64,000 nucleotides of DNA from Lachnospiraceae bacterium (GTDB lineage Bacteria > Bacillota > Clostridia > Lachnospirales > Lachnospiraceae), in the NCBI GenBank assembly GCA_017449765.1, contig JAFTFE010000130.1, positions 1-64,000 on the forward strand. The letters are read 5' to 3'. The first letter of the stretch is position 1. Each line of letters starts with the position of its first letter. Under the pieces are notes generated by a model that made no database searches, was not told the DNA's origin, and saw only the letters and a list, made by a program, of their open reading frames with translations. Shown here one piece after another: positions 1 through 9,265 of this stretch. The translations under genes were made by a program, and so were the position numbers.

Positions 1-118
1 AGAACTGGCATTTCTTGCTCCGTGGAGTGATCTAGTTCAGAAACAATGCAAGTAAAAGTGGTACCATTTTATACCTAATGTCTATATTATATTCAATTAT
101 CAAGGTTCAAACTATACG

Positions 119-283
119 CTATTTTATTGAGCGCTTACAATTTACCGGCTCATCGGATTCTTTTATGTTCTTAATGTTGTTTTTTAGTGTTTTAGCAGGA
201 TTACTTAAAAACATAAAAATGTATATAAAAATAACGAAAAGTATTGCGAGAATATTTTTTGTGAGATTTGAATGTTTGTCCAT
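119..283 (-). pseudogene. Truncated membrane-anchored partner of the MBOAT protein (54 aa)
   Basis: This short frame starts at an ATG with a strong TTAGGAGGT ribosome binding site in the 9-bp gap after the MBOAT stop codon, so translation is likely. It encodes a charged N-terminus, one hydrophobic segment at about residues 11-26 and a lysine-rich tail, then stops at residue 55. MBOAT O-acyltransferases of this type are usually followed by a long membrane-anchored SGNH/DHHW-type partner with just such an N-terminus. I infer this is the first part of such a gene, cut short. The alternative is a genuine small single-span protein (DltX-like). The remaining 118 bases to the window edge hold nothing I recognise. 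Confidence 0.5.
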
Positions 284-292
284 ATGTACCTC

Positions 293-1720
293 CTAAAAGT
301 TTGCGTATTCAAAGGGATTATTCATTCCCGATACTACGAATGATACTGATAATATCAAAAGTAAAAAGATAATAATAACAGTCAATGTATCAGTTATTGA
401 ATATAAACTGCTCCTTTTGCTTTTATATATCTTATTTTTCAATAAATCCCCAATAGGTATACTAAAGATAATCGCAAAAATAATGAAAATAAAATTATCT
501 TTAATTAGAAATAGAGTTCGTGTATTAGATACAGTATTATTCGTAAACAAAATCATTTTCTTAATATAACTCATCGCATACTTAAGAGTAGGTGCTCTAA
601 ATATAACCCATTGAAAGTTTATAAATAATAATGTTAATAAACGATATAAAGCTCGACAAATAGAACTCTTAAATCGAGTTGGTAAATTAAATAATTTTTC
701 AACACTTATTATTATAAAATATAATATTCCCCATATAATAAATGTCCAATTAGCTCCATGCCACAAGCCGGTTAAAAACCATACCGTAAATAAATTAAAT
801 ATTAGTCTTCCTTTATTCTTTGCACGACTTCCACCCATAGGAATATAAATATAATCCCGATACCATGCTCCAAGTGTAATATGCCATCTTCTCCAAAATT
901 CAGATACTGATTTAGTTGTATATGGATAATTAAAGTTCTCCGGACATCTTAATCCAAACATCTGTGATATGCCGATTGCCATATCAGAATATCCGGAAAA
1001 ATCATAATATAATTGTAGTGACCAACAGATAGAACCAAGCCATAGATAACTTGTTGATACATTTGATAGGTTAGACGAAAAAACTTCTGATGTAATATGT
1101 TCAAGAATATTTGCGAGTAAAACTTTTTTGCTGAATCCGATTATGAATCTATATACACCATCAGAAAAGGAATTAAAGTATTCTTTTCCGGATGCATTAT
1201 TATTAGTAAAACTAAAGCCCATATCTTCATATCTTGAAAGAGGACCTGACTGAATTTGTCCAAAGAAGCTTAAGTATAAGGCCGTCTTTATAATAGAATA
1301 ATCAGATTTCCCATTATACACATCAACGAGATATGAGATTGATTTAAATGTGAAAAAAGATAATCCAAGCGGCAATGCCAAATCATGTAATTTATAGTTG
1401 GATTTCAAAACGGTATTCACATTTGTTATAAAAAAATCGTAGTATTTATAATAACCTAAGATACCAATATTATATAATATGCCTAATATTAATAAAAGTT
1501 TTTTTGCAGTTTTTTGCTGCTTAGAGATAAACATACTAAGCAGAATATTTACAAATAAAGATATTGCAAGTAATATAAAGTATTTTCCTGAGCCGATAGA
1601 ATAAAAGATTAAACTTATTACAAGTAATATAAATATTCTTATTTTTTTAGGACATATGTAATATAAAAATAATGCTATTGGCAAAAATAAAAACAAAAAT
1701 GGTATTTCTGTGAAGTTCAT
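293..1720 (-). CDS. MBOAT family membrane O-acyltransferase (DltB/AlgI/PatA-like)
   Basis: This 475-residue polytopic membrane protein has the MBOAT hallmark WHGANWTFIIWG around residue 320, with the catalytic histidine, and the upstream FWRRWHITLG block typical of AlgI/DltB relatives. The family moves an acyl group across the membrane onto an extracellular polymer. The same operon carries a DltA-like ligase and a carrier protein, so the layout resembles an enlarged dlt operon, but the acyl group is unknown. A GAGGAT ribosome binding site precedes the ATG. Length is normal for the family. It is the second-to-last gene of the left operon, followed at once by a truncated small gene that may once have been its partner. 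Confidence 0.88.
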   Translation of the reverse strand: MNFTEIPFLFLFLPIALFLYYICPKKIRIFILLVISLIFYSIGSGKYFILLAISLFVNILLSMFISKQQKTAKKLLLILGILYNIGILGYYKYYDFFITNVNTVLKSNYKLHDLALPLGLSFFTFKSISYLVDVYNGKSDYSIIKTALYLSFFGQIQSGPLSRYEDMGFSFTNNNASGKEYFNSFSDGVYRFIIGFSKKVLLANILEHITSEVFSSNLSNVSTSYLWLGSICWSLQLYYDFSGYSDMAIGISQMFGLRCPENFNYPYTTKSVSEFWRRWHITLGAWYRDYIYIPMGGSRAKNKGRLIFNLFTVWFLTGLWHGANWTFIIWGILYFIIISVEKLFNLPTRFKSSICRALYRLLTLLFINFQWVIFRAPTLKYAMSYIKKMILFTNNTVSNTRTLFLIKDNFIFIIFAIIFSIPIGDLLKNKIYKSKRSSLYSITDTLTVIIIFLLLILSVSFVVSGMNNPFEYANF

Positions 1721-1756
1721 AGCGATAGTTGTATCCTCCTCGTAAACACATGTATT

Positions 1757-3535
1757 TTAGTTTGAGAAATTTATTATTTTAAAACCATATTCTAATTCTT
1801 CTATAATTTGATATGATTCTACATCATATTCATTACTTAAATATTTATAAAGAAGTTCGATATTAGTCTCTGAATTACTAATAAAATATACATTGTCGCA
1901 TATAAAATCTTCAGAAAATAATGTATTTAATCCGTTTAATTTTAGCTGTTCATTATAAGGATATGTATATAATCGAGCACCTCCCCAACAGAAAAGATTA
2001 GACAGGCTACCTATTTTTAATTCGGGAAATGGATCGTATGTTCCAAGGATGGTCCAATCATATACATATATATTTGATTTATTATTGGAAACATAGTCGT
2101 ATATTATATGCTCTTTTTCTTTTTCTGTAATATAATATTTTTCAGTGGTATAATCTGTAAGATAGTTATATATATTTATAGAATAAGCATAATATGAAAC
2201 TACAATAATCAAAATGCTAATTATATTTATTATAAATTTATTGTGCTGTAAAGTATAATTGCTATTTTTTTTGACTAAATGCATGTTGTATTCAGAGAAA
2301 ATTTCCATATAATTAAATAATAAAAAAGTAACACAAGGAATAGCAATAGGTACAAATGCACGAAGAGGGAACCTGTTTCTATATGCGAGATGGAAACATA
2401 AAGCACCACTAATAAAGAAACAACAAAGAGAAAAAAAGATTTTGATTATTTGTTGTTTTTCTTTTGTTAAAAAAAATATACTAGATAATGTGATACAACA
2501 CATTAAAATAAACATTCCCAGAGCGGCTTTATTATTCAGAATAAGTTGTTTGCCTGTATGTAACGCATCTTGAAAAGTTCTATTATCACTTGTTGAGCCA
2601 ATCATATTATATTGGTCTACAATCTTTGACAATTCATTGATGCTGAATTTTTTATCCATAAAATACATTTTCTGTGTTAACTTAAAGAAGTCTTCACTCC
2701 AATTAATACTATTATAAAGGGCGATATTATCGTTATATGATGGTGTTGGATAGTCCCAGTAACTAACTCTATATGCATTCCATTCGGAATATTCTTTTCC
2801 ACTATATTTATTTCTTTCTGACTTTAAAATATATGTTGAAGCAAATACAAATAATAGACATGAAAAAATCAATATACATGCAAATAATAAAAATTTTTTA
2901 TCAATAGTTTTAGGTTTTATAGCACGGTATATAGCCCCTAATGAAATAAAACAGATTAGTACATATCCAACATCTATTGACCAACATATACATATAAAGA
3001 ACATAAATAAAACTGATAATAAATGTATTATATAATGCTGTTTTTTTGTGAAATTTGCTGTAAGAACTATACTTAAAGCAGCAGTTCCAGCTATAACTGA
3101 TACATAATAAAAATGCATCCTGACAAAAGTCCAGCATAGAATTACATCAAATAAAAAACAAATTATTAGACCGTAAATAAAAATATGTTTACATTCAATA
3201 TTTTTAATCTTTCGAAATATAGAATAATTTATAATAGACACACTGATAGTTAGTATTATTAATTGTAAATATACATAGCAATACTCATTAGGAAATATTT
3301 TATATAATAAAGCTATGAATTTTGTTAATATAGGACTTAAAAATGGAACCCATTCCATTGGTCTGTCATTAAAATAACCTGCAATAACTTGCATTAGATA
3401 TGAATCGTCTGTAGTTGTATAAGTCATATATGTGACAGATGTCATAATGATTGGAATAAATAAAGCTAATAATATAGCAAATAATATATATATCCATTCT
3501 TTTCGATTTTTTATTATTTCTGGACTATTTTCCAT
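1757..3535 (-). CDS. Polytopic membrane protein, probable GT-C type glycosyltransferase
   Basis: This 592-residue protein has roughly ten to twelve hydrophobic segments and a C-terminal soluble part of about 130 residues. A TTDDSYL motif lies in the first extracytoplasmic loop (about residues 40-46). An acidic pair at this position is typical of GT-C enzymes, which use polyprenyl-phosphate sugars outside the membrane. I do not recognise the exact family. An AAGGAG site sits upstream of the ATG. It lies between the CapK-like ligase and the MBOAT gene in the left operon. Since the YfhO of this operon is internally deleted, this protein may be the operon's functional outer-face glycosyltransferase; that is inference. 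Confidence 0.6.
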   Translation of the reverse strand: MENSPEIIKNRKEWIYILFAILLALFIPIIMTSVTYMTYTTTDDSYLMQVIAGYFNDRPMEWVPFLSPILTKFIALLYKIFPNEYCYVYLQLIILTISVSIINYSIFRKIKNIECKHIFIYGLIICFLFDVILCWTFVRMHFYYVSVIAGTAALSIVLTANFTKKQHYIIHLLSVLFMFFICICWSIDVGYVLICFISLGAIYRAIKPKTIDKKFLLFACILIFSCLLFVFASTYILKSERNKYSGKEYSEWNAYRVSYWDYPTPSYNDNIALYNSINWSEDFFKLTQKMYFMDKKFSINELSKIVDQYNMIGSTSDNRTFQDALHTGKQLILNNKAALGMFILMCCITLSSIFFLTKEKQQIIKIFFSLCCFFISGALCFHLAYRNRFPLRAFVPIAIPCVTFLLFNYMEIFSEYNMHLVKKNSNYTLQHNKFIINIISILIIVVSYYAYSINIYNYLTDYTTEKYYITEKEKEHIIYDYVSNNKSNIYVYDWTILGTYDPFPELKIGSLSNLFCWGGARLYTYPYNEQLKLNGLNTLFSEDFICDNVYFISNSETNIELLYKYLSNEYDVESYQIIEELEYGFKIINFSN

Positions 3536-3565
3536 TCACTCATTCTCCTTGTCATATTGTGAAAA

Positions 3566-4879
3566 TTATAAATTACTAATAAGCACACGAATTTTGCCAT
3601 TTTTATCAATAGGAATTTCATCTATCCATTCAAAATGGTATGTCATTTCTGCCCCTTGGAGATATAAATTGAGTTTTTCAGTAAAGTCTTTTTCAACTAT
3701 ATTTTTGTCTACTTTGTTTGATTTTCGCATAACTAATAATAATCTTAAATTATCATAGTCTTCTTGAATAACACGATACTGTTCAATAAAGCTACACTTA
3801 GGTAAAAAGGCAAATAGGCTGTGGAACGAAAATTGCTTTCCGTCTTTCGTCAAAATATAATCATCATTACGCCCTTTTACCTTTGTAATATATCGTGTAC
3901 CAGATTTATCAACAATACTTTCTACATAATCCCCTTGTTTATAATTTATCATAGGAAACTGATGTAGGAATAAATTGGTAATGAACAACTCTCCGTTATC
4001 AGCAGTTTCTCCATCTGTGCTTTTTATTGAATATATATAATGTGATTGATTTAAATGAAATTTATGCCTGTTACCACACATTGTATTAGCAATAATACCT
4101 GCTTCAATTGATGCATAACAATCAATAAGTGCATCAGAGCCAAAAAATTTTTCTATCAATGCAGCAGAGCTGTCATCCATAGGCTCAGCTGTATTTGATA
4201 TAAATTTAACTGGATAGATGTCCAAATTGTTATCAGAAGCATATTGTAATACTGAATGCATAATAGATTTACCGGCTGTGATCTCTGTTGGTTTTGATTC
4301 ATTAATTGCATTTATTATCGTTTGTGGTGAATCCATAGTAGAAACATAATATTTCTTAAGAAGTCCAAATCGTTGTAATAACGATTTGGCGCGCCTTGTT
4401 CCTTTATGTACAGGACTTGACATATCCATTGATGAATCACGAAATAGTCGATATCCATTTTTATTAAGAAGATAAAGTCGTTGGGCAACTACTGTTGCAT
4501 ATTCGACAGGTGTTAGACAAGTATGAAGGGGAATACCTGTCGATCCACTCGTATGGTCTTTATGAGAATATCGGTATTTTTTCTTGTTTTCAGAATCTTC
4601 TAAAGCTGCATTAATCATATCTCTGTATTCTGATTTAGTAAGTACAGGTAGTAATTTCAAATCTTCTTCATTAGATATCATATCAGGATTTAAACCTGCT
4701 TCCTTAAACTTTTTTTGATATAATTCATGTTTTAACGCAGATCGAATCAGTTTTTTTATTTTTCGATTTCTTACAGTATTCATATGTTTTTTAGAATATT
4801 TTGACTCTAATTTTAATTCCCAGAATTTTAAATATACTATGAAATTAAATAGTTTTGAGTGAATAAATTGTTTTGACAT
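3566..4879 (-). CDS. CapK/PaaK-like adenylate-forming ligase
   Basis: This 437-residue protein belongs to the phenylacetate-CoA-ligase-like (CapK) branch of AMP-forming enzymes. The phosphate-binding SGSTGIP loop is at about residues 109-115, and a C-terminal lid ends in DKNGKIRVLI. CapK relatives are common in capsule clusters, but their substrates are mostly unknown. The start is placed at the internal ATG because a GAAAGGA site precedes it; the longer frame begins at a GTG inside that site. It differs from the DltA-like ligase further upstream in the operon, so the left operon has two distinct carboxylate-activating enzymes. The right operon has no counterpart of this gene. Confidence 0.82.
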   Translation of the reverse strand: MSKQFIHSKLFNFIVYLKFWELKLESKYSKKHMNTVRNRKIKKLIRSALKHELYQKKFKEAGLNPDMISNEEDLKLLPVLTKSEYRDMINAALEDSENKKKYRYSHKDHTSGSTGIPLHTCLTPVEYATVVAQRLYLLNKNGYRLFRDSSMDMSSPVHKGTRRAKSLLQRFGLLKKYYVSTMDSPQTIINAINESKPTEITAGKSIMHSVLQYASDNNLDIYPVKFISNTAEPMDDSSAALIEKFFGSDALIDCYASIEAGIIANTMCGNRHKFHLNQSHYIYSIKSTDGETADNGELFITNLFLHQFPMINYKQGDYVESIVDKSGTRYITKVKGRNDDYILTKDGKQFSFHSLFAFLPKCSFIEQYRVIQEDYDNLRLLLVMRKSNKVDKNIVEKDFTEKLNLYLQGAEMTYHFEWIDEIPIDKNGKIRVLISNL

Positions 4880-4897
4880 TATATTATATCCTTTCAC

Positions 4898-5815
4898 TTA
4901 TTTAAAGTTTTTCTTCTCACGAACGACAAATTGAGGTACATGAGAAGATGTATATGATCTTGCGATATATTCGCCGAGAATTCCTATAAATAATAAAATT
5001 ATGCCCGATGCATAATATATGCTTGCAACTATAACCCATAAAGATAAGCTTAATCCTTTAATTAAATTTGTGATAATACATATAGACGCTATAAAACCAA
5101 GCAACATATTAAGTAATGAAAAGAAATAAGCAAATCTTATTGGTATAACAGAATAACCAATGCTTCCATCCATAAGAAGCTTAAATGATCTTTTAAAATT
5201 ATAGCCTGTTGAACCGTTTTCTCTATATCTTTCCTCCATATCAACCATTGCAATTTTATGAGTTATTTTTAATGTTATAGCATCCATTTTGATTCTTGGA
5301 TTATGATATTTTATTATCTCATCACATACAAAACGTTTCCTGGCTATAAAATTAGAAAAAACTATATTTTTAGGTTTGTTGAATAAAATATTTACAATCA
5401 AATCATTTACTTTGCTTCCAAAATTTTTGAATCTTGACTGTTTTTTCTTTGGGTAATGCGCTATAGCTATATCATATCCTGATGATAGAGGCTTAAGTAA
5501 ATCCCATAGTCGATCTACAGGACACTGACCATCGTCGTCAAGATTGATTAATATATCACCATCAGCATATGTATATCCGGCTATCTGAGCAATATGTTTT
5601 CCTCCATTATTAGCTAAGTCTATAGCTTTAATATGTTTATCAGATTCACATATCTGTGTAAGAACTTCCCATATATTATCCGGAGAACAATCATTTACGG
5701 CTATTATTTCATAATCTATCTCCGGCTTTTCTGTCATTTTTTCTGTAAGCTCATCTATAACATTTTTAATTGTATGTTCACTTCTGTAACATGGTATAAT
5801 AAAACTTAATTTCAT
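4898..5815 (-). CDS. Polyprenyl-phosphate glycosyltransferase, GT2 (CsbB/GtrB-like)
   Basis: This 305-residue protein has an N-terminal GT2 domain opening with LSFIIPCYRS and a DDDGQ metal/nucleotide motif near residue 95. Two hydrophobic segments follow at about residues 225-285. This is the DPM1/GtrB/CsbB layout, in which a nucleotide sugar is loaded onto undecaprenyl phosphate at the inner membrane face. In Bacillus, CsbB works with YfhO, which transfers the sugar to lipoteichoic acid. The ATG overlaps the stop of the preceding acyltransferase gene (ATGA), with a GGGAG site before it. It is the functional counterpart of the enzyme at 18331-19260 in the right operon. No GtrA/GtcA flippase is visible nearby. 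Confidence 0.85.
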   Translation of the reverse strand: MKLSFIIPCYRSEHTIKNVIDELTEKMTEKPEIDYEIIAVNDCSPDNIWEVLTQICESDKHIKAIDLANNGGKHIAQIAGYTYADGDILINLDDDGQCPVDRLWDLLKPLSSGYDIAIAHYPKKKQSRFKNFGSKVNDLIVNILFNKPKNIVFSNFIARKRFVCDEIIKYHNPRIKMDAITLKITHKIAMVDMEERYRENGSTGYNFKRSFKLLMDGSIGYSVIPIRFAYFFSLLNMLLGFIASICIITNLIKGLSLSLWVIVASIYYASGIILLFIGILGEYIARSYTSSHVPQFVVREKKNFK

Positions 5816-6480
5816 GATTTCTCCCAAATAAATATATCTGAAGGTTCTGAAAAGACTGCCCCGAGAGCAGAGTATAGGTTCATAACAGCTACATTGACAG
5901 TAGATATCCAGCCTATGAGTTGCTTGCCGCCTTTTTCAGAATATGTCTTTATAAGATAGCTGTATAAAGATAATGCAGCACCTGTCATTCTGTATTTTTC
6001 ATCAACGGCAGCAAGCTTTATTTCATATATATCTTTCTCAATTTCCTTTATACCTGCGAATCCGACCGGTATATCTTTAAAAAAGACAATATAATACTCT
6101 TCGATATCATTCATTACAGATGCAATTATTTTGTCTGCAATTGCATTATTGTAATCTTTGCCAACATGAAAACGTCTATCAACAGGAAAGCTGTTTTTGG
6201 AAATATCAAATATTTCCTGCTCAAATGCATCTGATTTAATTACTTTTTGACGTATTTTTTTATCTATTTCAGGTGAAATCTTCTTTAAGTTGATACTTAC
6301 TTTAAGCATTCTGTCGGCATGGAAAAAACCTTGTTTTTCAAGCATTGTTTGAAAATTATATTTAGCCGGTGTTTTTACCCTGATATTGGTACAGTCATCT
6401 GGAGAAATATGGATTTCTTCGTCTGTTTCAATATTTCGCAAAAAAACATTGTCAAACTTTTCATCTATTATTTTTAACAT
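5812..6480 (-). CDS. GNAT N-acyltransferase, WecD/FdtC-like (left copy)
   Basis: This 222-residue protein has a C-terminal GNAT fold (IKLAAVDEKYRMTGAA, about residues 150-165, is the cofactor-binding region) and an N-terminal part with the QGFFHADRMLKVSINL block. The overall shape resembles TDP-amino-sugar acyltransferases such as WecD. It would acylate the 4-amino group made by the WecE-like enzyme of this operon. The donor could be acetyl-CoA, or an acyl group on the operon's carrier protein, which is more interesting but unproven. It is very similar, nearly end to end, to the protein at 20775-21440 in the right operon. Both its start and stop overlap neighbouring genes, indicating tight coupling. 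Confidence 0.82.
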   Translation of the reverse strand: MLKIIDEKFDNVFLRNIETDEEIHISPDDCTNIRVKTPAKYNFQTMLEKQGFFHADRMLKVSINLKKISPEIDKKIRQKVIKSDAFEQEIFDISKNSFPVDRRFHVGKDYNNAIADKIIASVMNDIEEYYIVFFKDIPVGFAGIKEIEKDIYEIKLAAVDEKYRMTGAALSLYSYLIKTYSEKGGKQLIGWISTVNVAVMNLYSALGAVFSEPSDIFIWEKS

Positions 6481-7871
6481 AACTGCTTCTCCAACTCTGA
6501 ATATAATATTTTACCTGAGGAATTACGTGGTATACTATCAATCTTATATACTTTAACTCCAAATCTTGGTATATTTGTATTGTTTAATATGTATTTTTCA
6601 GCTTCTGTTTTATCCTCATCAGATAAGACGCATATTTTTAAATTATCATCTGTTCCACATGCCACACTATATATTCCATTATCATGTAGTAATAGCTCAA
6701 CTTCATCTAAATTAATTCTATTTCCATATATTTTTAGAAAGCGCTTAAGTCTGCCTACTACATAATAAAAGCCATCTTTATCGAACTTGGCTAAATCTCC
6801 GGTGTGAAGCACATCACCATTTTCATAACCCTTCTTTAAATCTTCTCTGCATATCGCATAACCCATAGTTACATTTTTTCCACGATATATTAACTCACCG
6901 GGTGTGTCTGGTTCGCTTATTTTTTTACCTTCTGTATCCTCTAACCAGAATTCACCATCCGGAATGACGATGCCAATACTTCCGGCTTTTTCTATGGCAA
7001 ATGAGGCAGGGAGATAAGACATACGGGCTGTGGCTTCAGTTTGTCCATACATAATAACGAAGTCAATGCCTTTATTGCTGCAACCCTCGGCAAATTCTTT
7101 GTGCATATCAATTCCAAGTTTTCCTCCGGCCTGTGTGATATACCTAATACTTGAAATATCTTTATCGAAGAAATGTATTCTCTTAAGCATCTCATATGTA
7201 TATGGAACACCGCCAAAAGTTGTTATATGGTATTTACTTACAATATTCCAAAAATCAGCTTGAAGTGGGTTTGCGTCTGTAATAAATAATCCTGCACCTT
7301 GCGAAATATGTGTATTTATGATAGATAAACCATATGTATAATGCATAGGAAGAGTAGTGATTGCACAATCCTTTTCATTAATGTTAAGATATTTAACAAT
7401 TGATGATGTATTGCTGTCTATATTCTGATAGGATTGTCTTACTAATTTAGGACTTCCTGTACTTCCTGATGTTGTCAAAAGTAAAGCAAGCTCATCATGT
7501 ATTTCTTCCTGTATTCCTTTGGTATTGATATATAGTTTATATGTTCCGATTGAATATACAGGATTCATATCAGGATAATCTTTTATACTCCATATATAAT
7601 ATGGAGTATATGTTTCTAATAAATTATCCAATAAATTTTCTTCTATTTGCTCATTTATTAAAACTGTAGGAATTTTATTACGCAAAAGAGACAAATATAT
7701 TGTTATGGATTCAGTAGTATTGGAACACATCAAAAAAGCCAGATTTCTATCATTGTATAATGAAGATAAATCATTCACATTTTTTTCTAATTGCTCATAT
7801 GTGATTTTTTTTGATGATGTTATTAATGCTGCATTATCACCATATTTATCTAAGTCATTCCAAAAATACAT
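6474..7871 (-). CDS. DltA-like adenylate-forming ligase (left copy)
   Basis: This 465-residue AMP-forming ligase has TTSGSTGSPK at about residues 132-141, YGQTEATARM near residue 275, a TGDLAKFDKDG block and a C-terminal NSSGKI lysine motif. Such stand-alone adenylation enzymes activate a carboxylic or amino acid and load it onto a phosphopantetheine carrier, as DltA does for D-alanine on DltC. A carrier gene lies immediately upstream, which supports this. The substrate cannot be read from sequence. It is a clear paralogue of the protein at 24232-25620, with identical runs through the core motifs, so each side of the switch has its own ligase. Confidence 0.88.
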   Translation of the reverse strand: MYFWNDLDKYGDNAALITSSKKITYEQLEKNVNDLSSLYNDRNLAFLMCSNTTESITIYLSLLRNKIPTVLINEQIEENLLDNLLETYTPYYIWSIKDYPDMNPVYSIGTYKLYINTKGIQEEIHDELALLLTTSGSTGSPKLVRQSYQNIDSNTSSIVKYLNINEKDCAITTLPMHYTYGLSIINTHISQGAGLFITDANPLQADFWNIVSKYHITTFGGVPYTYEMLKRIHFFDKDISSIRYITQAGGKLGIDMHKEFAEGCSNKGIDFVIMYGQTEATARMSYLPASFAIEKAGSIGIVIPDGEFWLEDTEGKKISEPDTPGELIYRGKNVTMGYAICREDLKKGYENGDVLHTGDLAKFDKDGFYYVVGRLKRFLKIYGNRINLDEVELLLHDNGIYSVACGTDDNLKICVLSDEDKTEAEKYILNNTNIPRFGVKVYKIDSIPRNSSGKILYSELEKQLC

Positions 7872-7889
7872 TTCAATTACTCCTTGAGA

Positions 7890-8132
7890 TTATTCGAAAT
7901 TAATATTATATTTTTTGAGTATTTCTTTTCCTGCATCATAAGATTGAAATTCCATAAGGTCTTCGTCGGCAAGTGTGATATCGAATTCTTCTTCTATAGC
8001 CGCAAGTAAATTCATATGCCCGATTGAATCCCAGCTATCAACTTGTCCGCTGATAAAGTCACTATTAAGGCTTTCCTCATCAACACCAAAAGTTTCAATA
8101 AAAATTTCATTGTACTTTTCTAAATTATTCAT
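7890..8132 (-). CDS. Acyl carrier protein (left copy)
   Basis: This 80-residue acidic protein has the carrier signature WDSIGHMNL, with Ser36 as the expected 4'-phosphopantetheine attachment site. It sits directly upstream of the DltA-like ligase, which should load it. The opening MNNLEKYN and the DSIGHMNLL core are shared with the carrier at 20525-20767 in the right operon. The two operons thus contain diverged copies of one loading module rather than unrelated carriers. It is dedicated to sugar decoration rather than fatty acid synthesis, judging from its neighbours. Confidence 0.92.
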   Translation of the reverse strand: MNNLEKYNEIFIETFGVDEESLNSDFISGQVDSWDSIGHMNLLAAIEEEFDITLADEDLMEFQSYDAGKEILKKYNINFE

Positions 8133-8147
8133 TTTAAATCCTCCGTT

Positions 8148-8582
8148 TTATTTTTCTATTAATTCTATCATTCCTGCTGCTTTGTTATATAAAAAACAGA
8201 CGTTTTTATGATATAACACCTCTGTTGTAGGTGCTTTTTCATTTATTAATATAAAATGTTTCTTTCTAAGCTCAGCTATTGACTCATCTATATCATCAAC
8301 CTCATAACAAATATGATAAGGTATTGAATCGCTGTATCCTCCGGCACCTCCTTTTATAATAAAGTCAACAGGAGATGGTTTGGTACTGTCTAATAGTTCT
8401 ATAAGTTCAATAAGTAAATCATCTGTACCATTATCCATAAACAGTATTTTTATATTTCGTTCATAGTCATATTGAATATCCTGATTACCTGCTTTAGGGG
8501 AAACTCTGAACCCGAGCTCCTCATATTTTTTTTTGCTTTTTTCAATATTTTTCACAAAATAGCCTATATGGTGTATCTTCAT
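8148..8582 (-). CDS. VOC/glyoxalase-fold protein
   Basis: This 144-residue protein starts MKIHHIGYFVKNIEKS, the vicinal-oxygen-chelate opening with a metal-ligand histidine, and has a second half with HICYEVDDIDE and a final GMIELIE strand carrying a glutamate. This matches the methylmalonyl-CoA epimerase/glyoxalase superfamily. Its reaction here is unknown. In this context it might prepare or epimerise the acyl group loaded by the neighbouring ligase, or act on a keto-sugar intermediate. The start codon overlaps the stop of the preceding gene, and the carrier gene follows after 15 bp. The right operon has no counterpart. Confidence 0.8.
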   Translation of the reverse strand: MKIHHIGYFVKNIEKSKKKYEELGFRVSPKAGNQDIQYDYERNIKILFMDNGTDDLLIELIELLDSTKPSPVDFIIKGGAGGYSDSIPYHICYEVDDIDESIAELRKKHFILINEKAPTTEVLYHKNVCFLYNKAAGMIELIEK

Positions 8583-9265
8583 TATTGTTTCCTCCTTGAT
8601 GAAAACATTTGAAAACTGGTGCTTTTTAATCTTTTTAACGGTTCTCTTTTAGGCGGCACATAGACATCGTATTCATTGGTGTCTTTCGAGATGAATAATC
8701 CGCCTCCTATAAAAGTATAATCTGCTACTTTTATTTTATTGTTAATAGCTGAATTCACTCCACAGAAACAATAATTTCCTATGGCTGAATATCCTGTAGT
8801 AGAAAATCCGGGTGCAATATAGTTTGCATTTCCTACTGTTACATCATGATTGATATAAGCTTTTGGACAGATGACATTACATGAACCTATACAGCCTCTA
8901 TTTGCTATAATTGCATATTGAAGTATTATATTTCCATCTCCCATACATGATGTTTTAGATATTGATGCAGTTGAATGTATAATATTTTCCAGCTCATATC
9001 CCATATCTTTTAACTGCTTATATTTCTCATATCGTTGCGTGTACATTTTTGAACCGATAAATCCTATTACAAAACTGTAATTATCTTTGCCAAATATTTT
9101 TTCAATATTTTCAAATTCATATACAGGTTTATCATTATATGTATCAATAGTTTTAAACTTTGAATCAATAACATATGCTGCGATGTTTCTTTGCATATTA
9201 TTTTCGATAGTATCAGATATAAGATCTGCAAAGTCTCCGGTGCCGATCATAACTATATCTTTCAT
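8582..9265 (-). CDS. NeuD/PglD-like left-handed beta-helix acyltransferase (left copy)
   Basis: This 227-residue protein has a PglD/NeuD-type N-terminal domain (IVMIGTGDFADLISD) followed by hexapeptide-repeat turns from about residue 95 (NIIHSTASIS, NIILQYAIIAN, NVICPKAYINHD, NYIAPGFSTTG). Family members transfer acetyl or other acyl groups from CoA to amino-sugar nucleotides. It probably N- or O-acylates the 4-amino sugar of the left pathway. Both ends touch neighbouring genes. A similar protein is encoded at 19263-19928 in the right operon, although the two share architecture more than close sequence. Confidence 0.82.
   Translation of the reverse strand: MKDIVMIGTGDFADLISDTIENNMQRNIAAYVIDSKFKTIDTYNDKPVYEFENIEKIFGKDNYSFVIGFIGSKMYTQRYEKYKQLKDMGYELENIIHSTASISKTSCMGDGNIILQYAIIANRGCIGSCNVICPKAYINHDVTVGNANYIAPGFSTTGYSAIGNYCFCGVNSAINNKIKVADYTFIGGGLFISKDTNEYDVYVPPKREPLKRLKSTSFQMFSSRRKQ

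Noticed and set aside
78..296. Plus-strand 72-aa frame at the left edge
   Set aside because: It has no convincing ribosome binding site, and the opposite strand carries a 54-aa frame with a perfect one immediately after the MBOAT gene.
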